64,000 nt of DNA from Sphingomonas sp. ID1715. Its GTDB lineage: Bacteria; Pseudomonadota; Alphaproteobacteria; Sphingomonadales; Sphingomonadaceae. The notes under the pieces were generated by a model. The model ran no database searches, was not told the origin of the DNA, and saw only the letters and a list, made by a program, of their open reading frames with translations. Position 1 is the first letter of the stretch, and the number at the start of each line of letters is the position of its first letter. The stretch spans positions 124,001 to 188,000 of the forward strand of contig NZ_JABEPR010000003.1 in assembly GCF_013044515.1 (NCBI RefSeq). Direction: 5' to 3'. This document shows, piece after piece, positions 35,905-46,212 of this stretch. The translations under genes were made by a program, and so were the position numbers.

Positions 35905-36353
35905 TATTCCTCCAACAGGCCTTCGAAGATGGTCAGCCAGTGCCGCGGCTGGCGCTTGGGCCGGCCGCCACCCGCCTCCACGAACGCCGCAAGTACCGTC
36001 GCGTCGGTCAGGATTTCCCCGTCCAACATGACTCGCTGATGAATAGTGACGCTCGCGGCACCGATCCTCTTAAGGGTGGTGACGACGATCAGCGCGTCAT
36101 CCAGGCGGGCGGAACGCAGGTAGCGGATCGAAAGGTCCGCGACGACATACACGCCTTCCCCGCTCTCCCAGCTGCCGCGCTGGTCGATGCCCGCGACGGC
36201 CAGCATGTCGGACCGCGCGCGCTCCATGTAGCGGAGATAATTGGCGTGATAGACGACGCCCGACAGGTCGGTGTCCTCGAAGAACACTCGGACGGGAAAA
36301 CGATGTTCGCGGCCGACGATGCGGCCCCGGCGCGGAAGATCTTCCGGCTCCAT
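35904..36353 (-). CDS. ybgC: YbgC-type acyl-CoA thioesterase of the Tol-Pal cluster
   Basis: 149 residues. Hot-dog thioesterase motif FFEDTDLSGVVYHANYLRYMERARS (near residues 24-48), with the catalytic Asp in DTDLSGVVYHANY. YbgC acts on acyl-ACP/CoA and is linked to phospholipid metabolism near the division site. It heads the tol cluster, about 100 bases downstream of ruvB, with a small palindromic relic in between. Confidence 0.92.
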
Positions 36354-36429
36354 GGCGCGGCCTTAACTGAACGGGACTCAGGGTCCAACCCCGGTTCGCC
36401 GTCTCAGAGTAACGGCTTGTCCGAACGTT

Positions 36430-36452
36430 CCTTCGAGACGCCGTTTCGAAGG
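36430..36452. repeat. Degenerate palindrome between ruvB and ybgC
   Basis: CCTTCGA (36430-36436) pairs with TCGAAGG (36446-36452). It shares the CTTCGAGACG and TCGAAGGATC words with the element at 45161-45272 and appears to be a shortened copy. Confidence 0.6.
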
Positions 36453-36454
36453 AT

Positions 36455-37473
<1,019 letters not shown>

Positions 37474-37477
<4 letters not shown>

Positions 37478-38070
37478 CGCGCCGCCTTCTTCAGCGCCAG
37501 TCGTACCAGCGCGTCGAGGCTGGCGCCGTCGCCAAGCTCATCGTTCGCAGCAGCGACCGCGGCGCTGGCCTCCGCAGGGCGGAAGCCGAGATTGGTGAGG
37601 GCGGAAACGGCATCGCTGGCGGCGCCGGTGGTCGGGGCGCTGGCGAGCGCGGCTGGGCCGAGCACGAGGCCGCCGACCTTGTCCTTCAGCTCGCGGACGA
37701 TGCGTTCGGCAAGCTTGGGACCCACCCCGTTGGCGCGCGACACCATCGTCTTGTCGCCGGCGGCCACCGCCTTGCGCAACTCGTCCGCGGACAGCACCGA
37801 CAGGATGGCGAGGGCGACACGTCCGCCGACGCCCTGCACCCCGGTCAAGAGACGGAACCAGTCCCGCTCGGCCGCCGAACCGAAGCCGAACAGCGTCATC
37901 GAGTCCTCGCGGACCTGCATTTCAGTGAAGATCATCACGGAGCCGCCCACCGGGCCGATCGCCGACAGGGTGCGGGATGAAGCCTGGACGAGATAGCCGA
38001 CGCCGCCGACATCGATCACGGCGTGATCTGCCGCCACTTCTGCCAGTGCCCCGCTCAACCGTGCAATCAT
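37474..38070 (-). CDS. ruvA: Holliday junction DNA-binding protein RuvA
   Basis: 198 residues. The OB-fold domain (about 1-65) is followed by helix-hairpin-helix pairs ([14 protein letters not shown] near residue 78 and [13 protein letters not shown] near residue 113) and a C-terminal domain III that regulates RuvB. A family A palindrome is inserted between it and ruvC, usually an adjacent gene. Confidence 0.96.
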
Positions 38071-38084
38071 GCGACCGCCTTATG

Positions 38085-38160
38085 CGCTCGTCCCGAGCGA
38101 AGTCGAGGGGCGCTGCTCCCAGTTCGTACAAGCGCCCCTCGACTGCGCTCGGGACGAGCG
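38085..38160. repeat. Palindromic element (family A) between ruvA and ruvC
   Basis: Arms 38085-38113 and 38132-38160, with CGCTCGTCCCGAGCGAAG and GTCGAGGGGCGC on the left and their complements on the right. The outer part is a near-exact copy of the element within lnt. On the plus strand a T-rich run (ATTTTTCG) follows. Confidence 0.92.
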
Positions 38161-38164
38161 GAAC

Positions 38165-38647
38165 TCATATTTTTCGCGCAGTGGACAGATGATGCGCGTG
38201 GCAGATCGCGACCGCCAGCGCGTCCCCTGCATCGGCTCCGGCGATCTCGATCCCGGGCAGCAGTCGCGAGACCATCGCGTGCACCTGCGCCTTTTCCGCG
38301 CTGCCGGTGCCGACCACCGCCTTCTTGACCAAGCTCGGCGAATATTCGCCGACCGCGATCCCCGCCCTCGCCGCCGCCAGCAGCACGACCCCGCGCGCCT
38401 GGCCGAGCTTCAGCGTGGATTGGGGGTTCTTGTTAACGAACACCTCCTCGACCGCCGCGGCACCAGGCTGGAACTCCGCCAGCAGGCGGGCGAGCGCCGC
38501 GTCCAGTTCGACGAGGCGTCGCCCAAGCTCCTGCTTTGCATCGGTGACGATCCGGCCATTGGCGACATGGCTCAACCGGCTGCCTTGCGTCCGGATCACG
38601 CCCCAGCCGGTCGTGCCAAGGCCCGGATCGAGCCCGAGGACGATCAG
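38165..38647 (-). CDS. ruvC: Holliday junction resolvase RuvC with a probable CTG start
   Basis: 160 residues if translation starts at CTG 38647, overlapping the yebC stop by three bases (CTGA). A shorter start (GTG 38599) is rejected because it would remove [13 protein letters not shown], which contains the first catalytic Asp (residue 6). VEEVFVNKN has the catalytic Glu, and [18 protein letters not shown] the last acidic pair. No ATG, GTG or TTG exists in frame near this point. RuvC cuts Holliday junctions. CTG initiation and coupling to yebC are inferred from reading frame. Confidence 0.9.
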   Translation of the reverse strand: MIVLGLDPGLGTTGWGVIRTQGSRLSHVANGRIVTDAKQELGRRLVELDAALARLLAEFQPGAAAVEEVFVNKNPQSTLKLGQARGVVLLAAARAGIAVGEYSPSLVKKAVVGTGSAEKAQVHAMVSRLLPGIEIAGADAGDALAVAICHAHHLSTARKI

Positions 38648-39378
38648 CCGAGCCGCTCCATCACGTCCTCGGGCACGTCGTAATTGCCCCAGACGGTCTG
38701 CACGTCGTCATCGTCGTCGAGCGTGTCGATCATCTTGAACAGCAGCCTGGCATCATCCTCGGCGACGCCCACCTGCATATGCGGCCGCCAGGCCAGCTTG
38801 GCGCCTTCCGGCTCGCCAAGCGTGCCGGTCAGGCCCTTCGCCACCTCGTGGAGCGAATCCATCGCCGTCCAGATGCGGTGTTCGTCCTCATCCGATTCGA
38901 CATCCTCGGCGCCCGCTTCCAGAGCCGCCTCGAACACCTTCTCGGCATCGCCGACGCTTGCCGGATAGGTGATCAGCCCCAGCCGGTCGAAGCCGTGCGA
39001 CACGGTCGCCATGTTGCCGCCGTTCTTGGTGACGGCGGTGCGAACGTTCGTCGCGGTGCGGTTGCGATTATCGGTCAGTGCCTCGATGATCAGCGACGTG
39101 CCGCCGGGCCCGAACGCCTCGTAGCGCACTTCCTCATAGCTCTCCGCATCGCCCCGGCTCGCCTTGTCGATCGAGCGCTGGATATTGTCCTTCGGCATCG
39201 ACGCCGCCTTGGCCGCGTTGACGGCCGCGCGCAGGCGGGGGTTCATGTCCGGATCGGGCGCACCCATCTTCGCCGCCACCGTGATTTCGCGGCTGAGCTT
39301 GGAAAAGGCGGCGGAGCGCTTCTTATCCTGCGCGCCCTTCCGGTGCATGATGTTCTTGAATTTGGAATGGCCGGCCAT
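38644..39378 (-). CDS. yebC: YebC/PmpR-family protein
   Basis: 244 residues beginning [15 protein letters not shown], the signature of YebC/PmpR. The N-terminal helices with [17 protein letters not shown] and the [14 protein letters not shown] block are conserved. Members act as DNA-binding regulators or, in recent work, as ribosome-associated factors easing proline-stalled translation. The gene precedes ruvC and shares its stop region with the ruvC start. Confidence 0.95.
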   Translation of the reverse strand: MAGHSKFKNIMHRKGAQDKKRSAAFSKLSREITVAAKMGAPDPDMNPRLRAAVNAAKAASMPKDNIQRSIDKASRGDAESYEEVRYEAFGPGGTSLIIEALTDNRNRTATNVRTAVTKNGGNMATVSHGFDRLGLITYPASVGDAEKVFEAALEAGAEDVESDEDEHRIWTAMDSLHEVAKGLTGTLGEPEGAKLAWRPHMQVGVAEDDARLLFKMIDTLDDDDDVQTVWGNYDVPEDVMERLG

Positions 39379-39389
39379 GGCCCCGCTCC

Positions 39390-39629
39390 TTATTCCAGAC
39401 CCAGCGCCGCGCGATAGGTTTCGAGCAGCGCGTCGGCTTCCTGCCGGGCGTTCTTCTCCATCTTGCGCAGCCGGACGATGGCCCGCATCGTCTTGACGTC
39501 ATAGCCATTGGCCTTCGCCTCCAGATAGACGTCCTTGACGTCGTCGGCGATGCCCTTCTTCTCTTCTTCCAGCCGTTCGATGCGCTCGATGAACAGGCGC
39601 AACTGGTCGGCCGCGACAGTGTCACTCAT
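39390..39629 (-). CDS. gapR: GapR/DUF2312 nucleoid-associated protein
   Basis: 79 residues. [26 protein letters not shown] is a coiled-coil helix and [14 protein letters not shown] the conserved segment of the DUF2312/GapR family. GapR encircles overtwisted DNA ahead of replication and transcription in Caulobacter and stimulates topoisomerases. The gene lies 11 bases before yebC on the same strand. It is slightly shorter than the Caulobacter protein. Confidence 0.92.
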   Translation of the reverse strand: MSDTVAADQLRLFIERIERLEEEKKGIADDVKDVYLEAKANGYDVKTMRAIVRLRKMEKNARQEADALLETYRAALGLE

Positions 39630-39692
39630 TGAAACTTGGTCCCCACTCAGGTGAAGGCGCGGCTCTAGGCGAACCGCGCCCGCCCCTCAATG

Positions 39693-41021
39693 CTATTCGG
39701 CCGGGAAAGACCGTCGCTGGCCCTGAAGCTTGTGGATACGCCCGTCCTTCATCACGAACTCGACACGCTCCAGCCGCTTCACATCCTCGGTCGGATTGCC
39801 GGTGACCGCGATAATGTCCGCTTCCTTGCCTGGCTCAATGGTGCCGATCCGGTCGGCCTGACCGAGCAGGGTCGCGGCATCGACGGTTGCAGTGCGGATC
39901 GCGCGGGCCGGCGGCATGCCGACCTGCGTCATATAGGTGAACTCGAGCGCGTTGGTGCCGTGCGGGCCGACACCCGAGTCGGTCCCGAACGCGACCTTGA
40001 TGCCGCTCGCAAAGGCGCGGCGGTGCGCATCCTTCACGACCTTCGCCACCTGTTCCGCCTTCGCGGCGGATGCGGGCGGGCGCTCGCCGGCGCGGCCCTG
40101 CCGGATTACGCTTTCGAACGCATGCATCGTCGGCACCAGATAGGCGCCGGTCTGCTTGAACAGGCGGAAGGTCTCTTCATCCAGATAGCTGCCATGCTCG
40201 ATCGAATCGACGCCGGCCTTCAGCGCCAGGTCGATGCCCGACTTGCCATGCGCATGCGCCGTCACCTTGCGGCCGAAGCTGTGCGCGGTGTCGACGATCG
40301 CCTTCATCTCGTCGGACGTCATCTGCGCCTCGAGCCCGCCGGCGATGTTGGAGCCGACGCCGCCCGAGGCCGCGAACTTGATCACCTCGGCGCCCATGAA
40401 GATCTGGTCGCGGGTCGCGCGGCGGCAATCGTCGGCGCCGTTGCAGAGTGCGGTCGAGTGCATGCGCTCGGCATGGGCATAGTCTTCGCGCAGGCCGTTC
40501 GCGTCGCCATGACCGGCGCTGACCGAGATCATCTCGCCGGCATTGACGATGGTCGGGCCGGCAATCTCACCGCGCGCGATCGCGTCGCGCAACGCCCGGA
40601 TGCCGCGTGGATACTCGGCGCCGAGATCACGCACGGTCGTGAAGCCCGCATCGAGGGTCCGCCGCGCATTGCCGACCGCATCGACAAAGGCGTCTTCCCG
40701 ATCCCGACTCGTTGCGTTCATCCGCGCCTGAAGGGGGTAGCCAGTCGAATAGAAGTGGACGTGCATGTCGATCAGGCCCGGCAGGACGAACTGGTTGCGG
40801 AGATCGACCAGAGCCGCGCCGGCTTCGGGATCGACGAAGCCGTTGCGCACCTCCGCAATCTTGCCGTCGCGAACGATGATGGTGCTGTTGCCGAGCGGCG
40901 GCTCACCGGGCTTGGCGAGGAGCGCACCGGCCTGGATGTAGGTGACTTTCGGGGCTGGTTGCGGTGTTTGGGCAGTGGCCGCGGATGCGAGCAGGGCAGC
41001 AGCAACGACTATAAATCTCAA
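39693..41021 (-). CDS. Exported metal-dependent amidohydrolase (prolidase-like)
   Basis: 442 residues. Signal peptide about 1-17, then the amidohydrolase TIM barrel: LIDMHVHFYS (HxH, near residue 78), KVTAHAHGKSGIDLAL (metal ligand His) and GVDSIEHGSYLD (near 275), and FGTDSG (Asp near 325). Sequence type matches Sgx9260-like Xaa-Pro/Xaa-Arg amide hydrolases found in sphingomonads. It probably acts in the periplasm. Substrate remains open. A palindrome lies just upstream. Confidence 0.85.
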   Translation of the reverse strand: MRFIVVAAALLASAATAQTPQPAPKVTYIQAGALLAKPGEPPLGNSTIIVRDGKIAEVRNGFVDPEAGAALVDLRNQFVLPGLIDMHVHFYSTGYPLQARMNATSRDREDAFVDAVGNARRTLDAGFTTVRDLGAEYPRGIRALRDAIARGEIAGPTIVNAGEMISVSAGHGDANGLREDYAHAERMHSTALCNGADDCRRATRDQIFMGAEVIKFAASGGVGSNIAGGLEAQMTSDEMKAIVDTAHSFGRKVTAHAHGKSGIDLALKAGVDSIEHGSYLDEETFRLFKQTGAYLVPTMHAFESVIRQGRAGERPPASAAKAEQVAKVVKDAHRRAFASGIKVAFGTDSGVGPHGTNALEFTYMTQVGMPPARAIRTATVDAATLLGQADRIGTIEPGKEADIIAVTGNPTEDVKRLERVEFVMKDGRIHKLQGQRRSFPAE

Positions 41022-41040
41022 GACTATCCTCCCATCTGGG

Positions 41041-41118
41041 CTGAGCTTGGCACCCTGGCCGAAGCCCTCCCTTTCGTTTCAGCGCCCTAGGAAGAAGGGA
41101 GGCCTTCCACAAGCTCAG
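41041..41118. repeat. Palindromic element before the amidohydrolase
   Basis: CTGAGCTTG (41041-41049) pairs perfectly with CAAGCTCAG (41110-41118), and GGCCGAAG/CCTCCCTT with AAGGGAGG/CCTTCC close the inner stem. The element resembles the 45161-45272 copy (shared AAGCTCAG and CTCCT words). Confidence 0.75.
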
Positions 41119-41136
41119 GCCAAGCCGTGTTGAGGA

Positions 41137-41436
41137 CTAAAGTCCCAGTTCCCGGTTGCGCGCGACGCTCGCTTCCATCCTCGCGAGCTGCTCCGGCGTG
41201 GCGGTGCCCTGATGACTGGCCTTCCACTCGCCATCGGGCATGCCGTACACCGCCTCGCGCGCCTGGTCCTTGGTCAGGGCACCGTCGCTCGCTTCGGCAA
41301 GCCAGTCACCCAGACAGTTGCGGCAGAAGCCGGCCAGGCCCATCAGGTCGACATTCTGCGCGTCGGTGCGCTGCTGCAGATGATGGACCAGCCGACGGAA
41401 GACGGCAGCGGCCGCCGCGTCGCTATATTCGACCAT
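41137..41436 (-). CDS. DUF1244 small protein
   Basis: 99 residues from the ATG at 41436. The conserved core DLMGLAGFCRNCLGDWLAEA with its two Cys residues, and EAVYGMPDGEWKASHQ, are the DUF1244 signature. CxxC and surrounding His could bind a metal. The family is common in alphaproteobacteria, with no known function. An in-frame start at 41499 would lengthen it but lacks conservation. It is divergent from pyruvate kinase. Confidence 0.85.
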   Translation of the reverse strand: MVEYSDAAAAAVFRRLVHHLQQRTDAQNVDLMGLAGFCRNCLGDWLAEASDGALTKDQAREAVYGMPDGEWKASHQGTATPEQLARMEASVARNRELGL

Positions 41437-41507
41437 CGGGTGTTCCTTCACGGTTGATCGTGTGGTCGTAGCGGCTAGAGCCGCCCTGTCCAACCGCACG
41501 AGTGACC

Positions 41508-42968
41508 ATGGCGAGCTTCGTCGAACCCAGATCCCGCAAGGTCCGCATCCTCGCTACTTTGGGGCCTGCAAGCCGCACGCCCGAGATGATCGAACGGCTG
41601 TTCCGGGCCGGCGCCGACGCCTTCCGCGTCAATATGAGCCATGGCGCACAAGCGGGGCATGCCGAGACGATCGCGCACATTCGCGCACTCGAAAAGACGC
41701 TCGGCCGGCCGACGACCATATTGGTCGACCTGCAAGGCCCGAAATTGCGGGTGGGCGCTTTCGCGGACGGCCGGGCCGAGCTGAAAACCGGTCAGGCCTT
41801 CATCCTCGATCGGGATACGAGCCCCGGCAACGCGACCCGGGTCTGCCTGCCGCACCGCGAGATCTTCGTGGCGCTCGAAGAAGGCTCGCGGCTGCTGCTC
41901 GACGACGGCAAATTGGTGCTGCGCGTGACCGAAGCCTCGCACGACCGCATCGCGACGCGGGTCGAGGTCGGCGGGATGCTCAGCAACAACAAGGGGCTGA
42001 ACGTTCCGGATGTGGTGGTCCCGCTCGCCGCGTTGACCGAAAAGGATCGTTCCGATCTGGCCTTTGCGCTGGATCAGGGTGTCGACTGGGTGGCGCTGAG
42101 CTTCGTGCAGCGACCGGAGGACGTCGCCGAAGCGCGCCGGTTGATCCAAGGGCGCGCTGCCCTGCTCGCGAAGATCGAGAAGCCGGCCGCGATCGAGCGA
42201 CTCGAATCGATTCTCGAGATTTGCGACGCGGTGATGGTCGCGCGCGGCGATCTCGGCGTCGAACTGCCGCCGCAGGACGTGCCGCCGGCCCAAAAGCGGA
42301 TCGTCGAGTGCGCGCGCCGCATGGGCCGGCCGGTGGTGGTCGCGACCCAGATGCTCGAATCGATGATCAAGGCGCCGACGCCCACCCGCGCCGAGGTCTC
42401 GGACGTGGCGACCGCCATCTACGACGGCGCGGACGCGGTGATGCTGTCGGCCGAAAGCGCCGCGGGTGACTGGCCCGAAGAATCGGTCGCGATGATGAAC
42501 TCGATCGCCAACGCGGTCGAACGCGATCCGGGCTATTCGGCGCGCGTCCACTTCACCGAGACGCGACCCGACCCGACGACGGCTGACGCTCTCGCCGAGG
42601 CGGCGGGCGAGATCACCAACACCGTCTCCGCCGCCGCGATCATATGCTTCACCTCCTCCGGATCGACGGCCCGCCGCATCGCGCGCGAACGTCCCTCGGT
42701 GCCGCTGCTGGTACTGACCCCAAAGCTGGAGACGGCCCGCCGCCTGGGCCTGCTCTGGGGCGTACATGCGGTCCGCACCAAGGATGTCGGCTCGTTCGAA
42801 GAAATGATCGCGAAATCCAAGCGCATGGCGCTCCGCCACGGCATCGCCAAGGCCGGGGATCGGGTCATCGTCATGGCCGGGGTGCCGTTCGGGACGCCGG
42901 GCTCGACGAACGTGCTCCACGTCGCGCGCATCATCGGCGACGAGCTGAAGCGGCATTCTGCCGAATAG
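41508..42968 (+). CDS. pyk: Pyruvate kinase
   Basis: 486 residues from the ATG at 41508; GTG 41502 is possible but only two codons earlier. Motifs: ILATLGPASRTPEMIE and MSHG near the N-terminus, AKIEKP with the catalytic Lys (near residue 223), MVARGDLGVELP (metal ligands) and a C-terminal allosteric domain with VFGTPGSTN-like GVPFGTPGSTN. It makes pyruvate and ATP from phosphoenolpyruvate. It stands as a single gene convergent with a small lipoprotein gene. Confidence 0.96.
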   Translation: MASFVEPRSRKVRILATLGPASRTPEMIERLFRAGADAFRVNMSHGAQAGHAETIAHIRALEKTLGRPTTILVDLQGPKLRVGAFADGRAELKTGQAFILDRDTSPGNATRVCLPHREIFVALEEGSRLLLDDGKLVLRVTEASHDRIATRVEVGGMLSNNKGLNVPDVVVPLAALTEKDRSDLAFALDQGVDWVALSFVQRPEDVAEARRLIQGRAALLAKIEKPAAIERLESILEICDAVMVARGDLGVELPPQDVPPAQKRIVECARRMGRPVVVATQMLESMIKAPTPTRAEVSDVATAIYDGADAVMLSAESAAGDWPEESVAMMNSIANAVERDPGYSARVHFTETRPDPTTADALAEAAGEITNTVSAAAIICFTSSGSTARRIARERPSVPLLVLTPKLETARRLGLLWGVHAVRTKDVGSFEEMIAKSKRMALRHGIAKAGDRVIVMAGVPFGTPGSTNVLHVARIIGDELKRHSAE

Positions 42969-43322
42969 CTAACGCCGATGCGCAGCCGCCAAAGCTGCCA
43001 CGCAGCTAGCGCGGTCGATGTCGCGGCCGTCGGGCTGGCGCGCGTCGACATAGGTGACGACCGCCTCGCGGCCGCCTTTGGAATAAAGATAGGCATCGAG
43101 CACACAGATCGGACCGGCGAACTGCAGCTTGCGCGCGGCCTCTTCCCGCACATCGAGTTCGGGTTGGCCGAACAGCCCGATCAGGCTCCTGGCATCGTGC
43201 CCGAGCACGCGCTCGAGCCCGGACGCGGAGGCGACCGGCGGCGTCTGCGGCAGATCGCCCGTGACCGGCGCAGTGGCGCAGCCGGCGGCGATCAACGGCA
43301 GAGCGGTGGCAAGTCTCTTCAT
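42969..43322 (-). CDS. Small lipoprotein of unknown function
   Basis: 117 residues from the ATG at 43322; the open frame extends 12 codons upstream but the lipobox AAGC (near residue 12-15) sits ideally behind a short hydrophobic core in the shorter form. Mature part contains RSLIGLFGQPELDVREEAARKLQF (SmpA/OmlA-like helical motif) and a Cys near CVLDAYLYSKGG. The LFGxPELDVREEAARKLQ pattern recurs in hypothetical alphaproteobacterial lipoproteins. The stop adjoins that of pyk. Confidence 0.7.
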   Translation of the reverse strand: MKRLATALPLIAAGCATAPVTGDLPQTPPVASASGLERVLGHDARSLIGLFGQPELDVREEAARKLQFAGPICVLDAYLYSKGGREAVVTYVDARQPDGRDIDRASCVAALAAAHRR

Positions 43323-43434
43323 GCGCCTGGCATGACCATGGCCGGCGCGCATGAGCAAGACCGGGCGCGCTCAGGCGGTTTGACGCGCGGCCAATCCGCT
43401 CTATGGGGCCGCTTCCGCCTGCCAGGAGAGCCAT

Positions 43435-44436
43435 GTGACTGCCCCGACCTATGACGTCGTCGCCATCGGCAACGCGATCGTCGACGTGATCGCCCGCGCC
43501 GACGACGCCTTCATTGCCGCGAACAATCTGCGCAAGGGCTCGATGCAGCTGCTCTTCTCGACCGATGAGGCCGAGGCGTTGTACGAGCGCATGGGTCCCG
43601 GCATCGAAACCAGCGGCGGGTCGGCGGCGAACACGCTCGCGGGGCTGGCGGCGCTCGGGCTCAACTGCGGCTTTATCGGCCAGGTCGCCGACGACATGCT
43701 GGGCAAGGTGTTCAGCCACGACATGCGCGCGCAGGGCGTCCGCTTCGACACGCCGGCGCGCGAAGGCGAGCCGCCGACCGCCCGGTGCCTGATCGTCGTG
43801 ACGCCGGACGGGCAGCGGACGATGAACACCTTTCTCGGCGCCTCGCAGTTCTTGCCCGCCTCGGCCCTCAGCCTCGACCTGATCGCGGATGCGGGCATCC
43901 TTTATCTCGAAGGCTATCTCTGGGATCCCGAGGAACCGCGCGCGGCGATGCGGCGGGCGATCGAGGCGGCGAAGCAGGCCGGCCGCCGCGTCGCCTTCAC
44001 CCTGTCCGATGTGTTCTGCATCGAACGTCACCGCGCCGACTTCCTCAAGCTGATCGCCGACGGCTCGATCGACATCCTGTTCGCCAACGAGAATGAGCTG
44101 CTCTCGCTCGAGCAGGGTGAGGAATTCGAGGCGGCCGTCGCATCCCTCTCCGCCCGCGTGCCGCTGCTGGTCGTCACCCGCGGCGAGCATGGCGCGATCG
44201 CAATCAAGGATGGCGAGCGCGCCGAGGTCTCGGCCGAGCCGATCGACCATGTCGTCGACACGACCGGTGCGGGCGATCTCTTCGCCGCGGGATTCCTGGC
44301 CGGTCAGGCCCGCGGGCGTTCGCTGAAGGACAGCCTGACTGCGGGTGCGGTCTGCGCAGCCGAGGTGATCAGCCATGTCGGTCCGCGGCCGCAGGCGGAC
44401 GTCAAGGCGCTGGTCGAGGCGCGGCTGCGCGGCTGA
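43435..44436 (+). CDS. PfkB-family carbohydrate kinase (adenosine kinase-like)
   Basis: 333 residues from a GTG start. Ribokinase fold: GNAIVDVIA at the N-terminus, SGGSAANTLAGLAALG (near residue 60) and DTTGAGDLFAAGFLAG (near residue 280) with the catalytic Asp. The overall pattern is that of the adenosine-kinase-like PfkB proteins of alphaproteobacteria. Preceding the start is GGAGAGCC. Nucleoside versus sugar specificity is not provable here. Confidence 0.85.
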   Translation: MTAPTYDVVAIGNAIVDVIARADDAFIAANNLRKGSMQLLFSTDEAEALYERMGPGIETSGGSAANTLAGLAALGLNCGFIGQVADDMLGKVFSHDMRAQGVRFDTPAREGEPPTARCLIVVTPDGQRTMNTFLGASQFLPASALSLDLIADAGILYLEGYLWDPEEPRAAMRRAIEAAKQAGRRVAFTLSDVFCIERHRADFLKLIADGSIDILFANENELLSLEQGEEFEAAVASLSARVPLLVVTRGEHGAIAIKDGERAEVSAEPIDHVVDTTGAGDLFAAGFLAGQARGRSLKDSLTAGAVCAAEVISHVGPRPQADVKALVEARLRG

Positions 44437-44598
44437 GCCGCTTGCGCCAAGGCACTGCGCTTCCGATATGGGTGTGGCCGGCCTGCATCGCAGCGCCGGA
44501 CAAAATCGGCGGTTCAAGCGTTTCCCCTGTTCGGCAGCGCGCTCAGCCGCTATGAGGCTGCCGCCATTTTCGACTGAAACTGCCAAGGAGCAACTCTT

Positions 44599-45144
44599 AT
44601 ACGTCCTCCCATGATGCGGCGCCCGTTGGCGCCCCCCGCGCTCTCCGGTCCGCGCTTCAACGAGTTCATCCAGAGCCAGAAGGTGCGGGTGATCGACCAT
44701 GAAGGCGAGAATCTCGGCGTGATGTACACGCGCGAAGCGATCGAGCAGGCGCGCGAAGTCGGGCTCGACCTGGTCGAAGTGTCCCCCAATGCGGACCCAC
44801 CGGTCGCCAAGTTCCTCGACGTCGGCAAATTCAAGTACGAGGCGCAGAAAAAGGCCAACCTCGCCCGCAAGTCGCAGAAGACGCAGGAGATCAAGGAGAT
44901 CAAGATGCGTCCGAACATCGACGACCACGACTATGACACCAAAATGAAGAAGGTCGTCGAGTTCATCGAGGAAGGCGACAAGGTGAAGGTCACCATGCGC
45001 TTCCGCGGCCGCGAGCTGAGCCATGGTCAGCTCGGGATGGCGGTGCTGCAGCGCGTCGCCGAACAGACTGCCGAGATCGCCAAGGTCGAAGCGCATCCGC
45101 GCATGGAAGGCCGCCAGATGCTGATGGTGCTGGCGCCGAAGTGA
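44599..45144 (+). CDS. infC: Translation initiation factor IF-3 with a probable AUA start
   Basis: 181 residues if started at ATA 44599, with AAGGAG eight bases upstream; the ATG at 44611 has no Shine-Dalgarno (CGTCCTCCC precedes it). The N-domain [26 protein letters not shown], the Lys-rich linker ([24 protein letters not shown]) and the C-domain with [14 protein letters not shown] are intact. IF-3 discriminates against non-AUG starts, so a rare initiator on its own gene fits its known autoregulation. In the 162 bases before it (44437-44598) no terminator was obvious. Confidence 0.93.
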   Translation: MRPPMMRRPLAPPALSGPRFNEFIQSQKVRVIDHEGENLGVMYTREAIEQAREVGLDLVEVSPNADPPVAKFLDVGKFKYEAQKKANLARKSQKTQEIKEIKMRPNIDDHDYDTKMKKVVEFIEEGDKVKVTMRFRGRELSHGQLGMAVLQRVAEQTAEIAKVEAHPRMEGRQMLMVLAPK

Positions 45145-45160
45145 GTCCTGACCGCTCCAG

Positions 45161-45272
45161 CCGCTCATACTGAGGAGCCGTTGAGCCTGGCGAAACGGCG
45201 TCTCGAAGTACGGGCCGTAAGATCCTTCGAGACGGGCCTTCGGCAAGCTCAGTCCCTCCTCAGGATGAGCGG
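45161..45272. repeat. Long palindromic element after infC
   Basis: Outer arms CCGCTCAT (45161-45168) and ATGAGCGG (45265-45272), followed by CTGAGGAG/CTCCTCAG and inner CGTCTCGAAG/CTTCGAGACG. It fills most of the gap between the convergent infC and RNase E/G genes and may end both transcripts. Confidence 0.8.
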
Positions 45273-45291
45273 ACTGAGATTTGCTTCAGAA

Positions 45292-46212
45292 CTAAAGGGC
45301 AGGGACGATCTCGATCGGGCGTCCTCGCCTTCTTCTCAACTCTTCGATCCAGTCGAAACGTTCGGCGATCAGCCGAGCGACTGGGGCAGGCGCGCCAGCC
45401 TGGTCGGGGCCGGGCAGCGGCTCGCGTTCGAGGCGGCGGAGCAGGGCGAGCGCCTGCGCCGTCACTGGATCCGACTGGATCAGTTCCGGCAGCGACGGCC
45501 TCACACGTTTCCGCACGACCTGGAGGAAGCCGAAGCCGTTGACCGCCGTGCGCTCGAAGGGCAGCGGCAGCGTGGCCTCGAGCGCTTCGGCTGCAGCCTG
45601 ACGCGCCGCCTTGTCGGGCAGGGTGGGCAGGTCGATGCCGATCGACCCGGCCAGCCCGAGACGCCGGATCGCCGACCCCGCGGCCGCCGCACCGCGCCGG
45701 GCGAGCTCCCCTGGCGGCAAGTCGCCGTCCACGTCGATCACCGTCATGGCCGAGGTCAGCTCGATCCGGAGCAGGCCACCGGGGAACGGCACAAGGCCGG
45801 TCTCCGCCTGATCGAGCAGTTCGGACCAGCCGGCCTGCTCCAGCAGATCGGGTCCGTGCGCACCGAGGAGAGTGCCTTCCACGCCGGGAGCGGAGCGGGC
45901 CGGTGCGTCCGCAGGGCGGGCGAGGGGCAGCTTCGGATTGCCGCGCTCGGGGATCGCTTCGCGGACGATCTCGACCAGCAAAGTCGCGCCTTCGGTCACG
46001 GGCGGGTTGGCGACCAGCACCAGCGTTCCGTCCGCCAGCTCCGCTTCGGCGCGGCCGGCCCGGCCCGCCTTCGTACGAAGCTTCGCGGGGAGCACCGCGC
46101 CATGCCGGGCAAGAACGTCATGCCGATCGATCCGGCCTTCGACGATCTGCCCGTCCTCAACCAGCGCGGCGCGCGTTTCGCCGATGCCGCGTTCGATTAG
46201 CCACTCAGCCAA
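45292..46212 (-). CDS. Short RNase E/G-like protein
   Basis: 306 residues from a TTG that overlaps the maf stop. It starts like RNase G (AEWLIERGIGETRAALVEDGQ) and has the catalytic-type block TSAMTVIDVDGD with an Asp, followed by the second acidic strand GSIGIDLPTL. E. coli RNase G has 489 residues: the full S1 loop, the CPxC zinc link and the C-terminal small domain are absent. The protein may be a distinct, minimal nuclease, perhaps with a specific target. Overlap with maf and nearness to infA suggest a shared operon. Confidence 0.75.
   Translation of the reverse strand: MAEWLIERGIGETRAALVEDGQIVEGRIDRHDVLARHGAVLPAKLRTKAGRAGRAEAELADGTLVLVANPPVTEGATLLVEIVREAIPERGNPKLPLARPADAPARSAPGVEGTLLGAHGPDLLEQAGWSELLDQAETGLVPFPGGLLRIELTSAMTVIDVDGDLPPGELARRGAAAAGSAIRRLGLAGSIGIDLPTLPDKAARQAAAEALEATLPLPFERTAVNGFGFLQVVRKRVRPSLPELIQSDPVTAQALALLRRLEREPLPGPDQAGAPAPVARLIAERFDWIEELRRRRGRPIEIVPAL

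Noticed and set aside
43006-45246. 746-codon open frame on the minus strand
   Set aside because: It covers the adenosine kinase and infC genes on the other strand and shows no motif.
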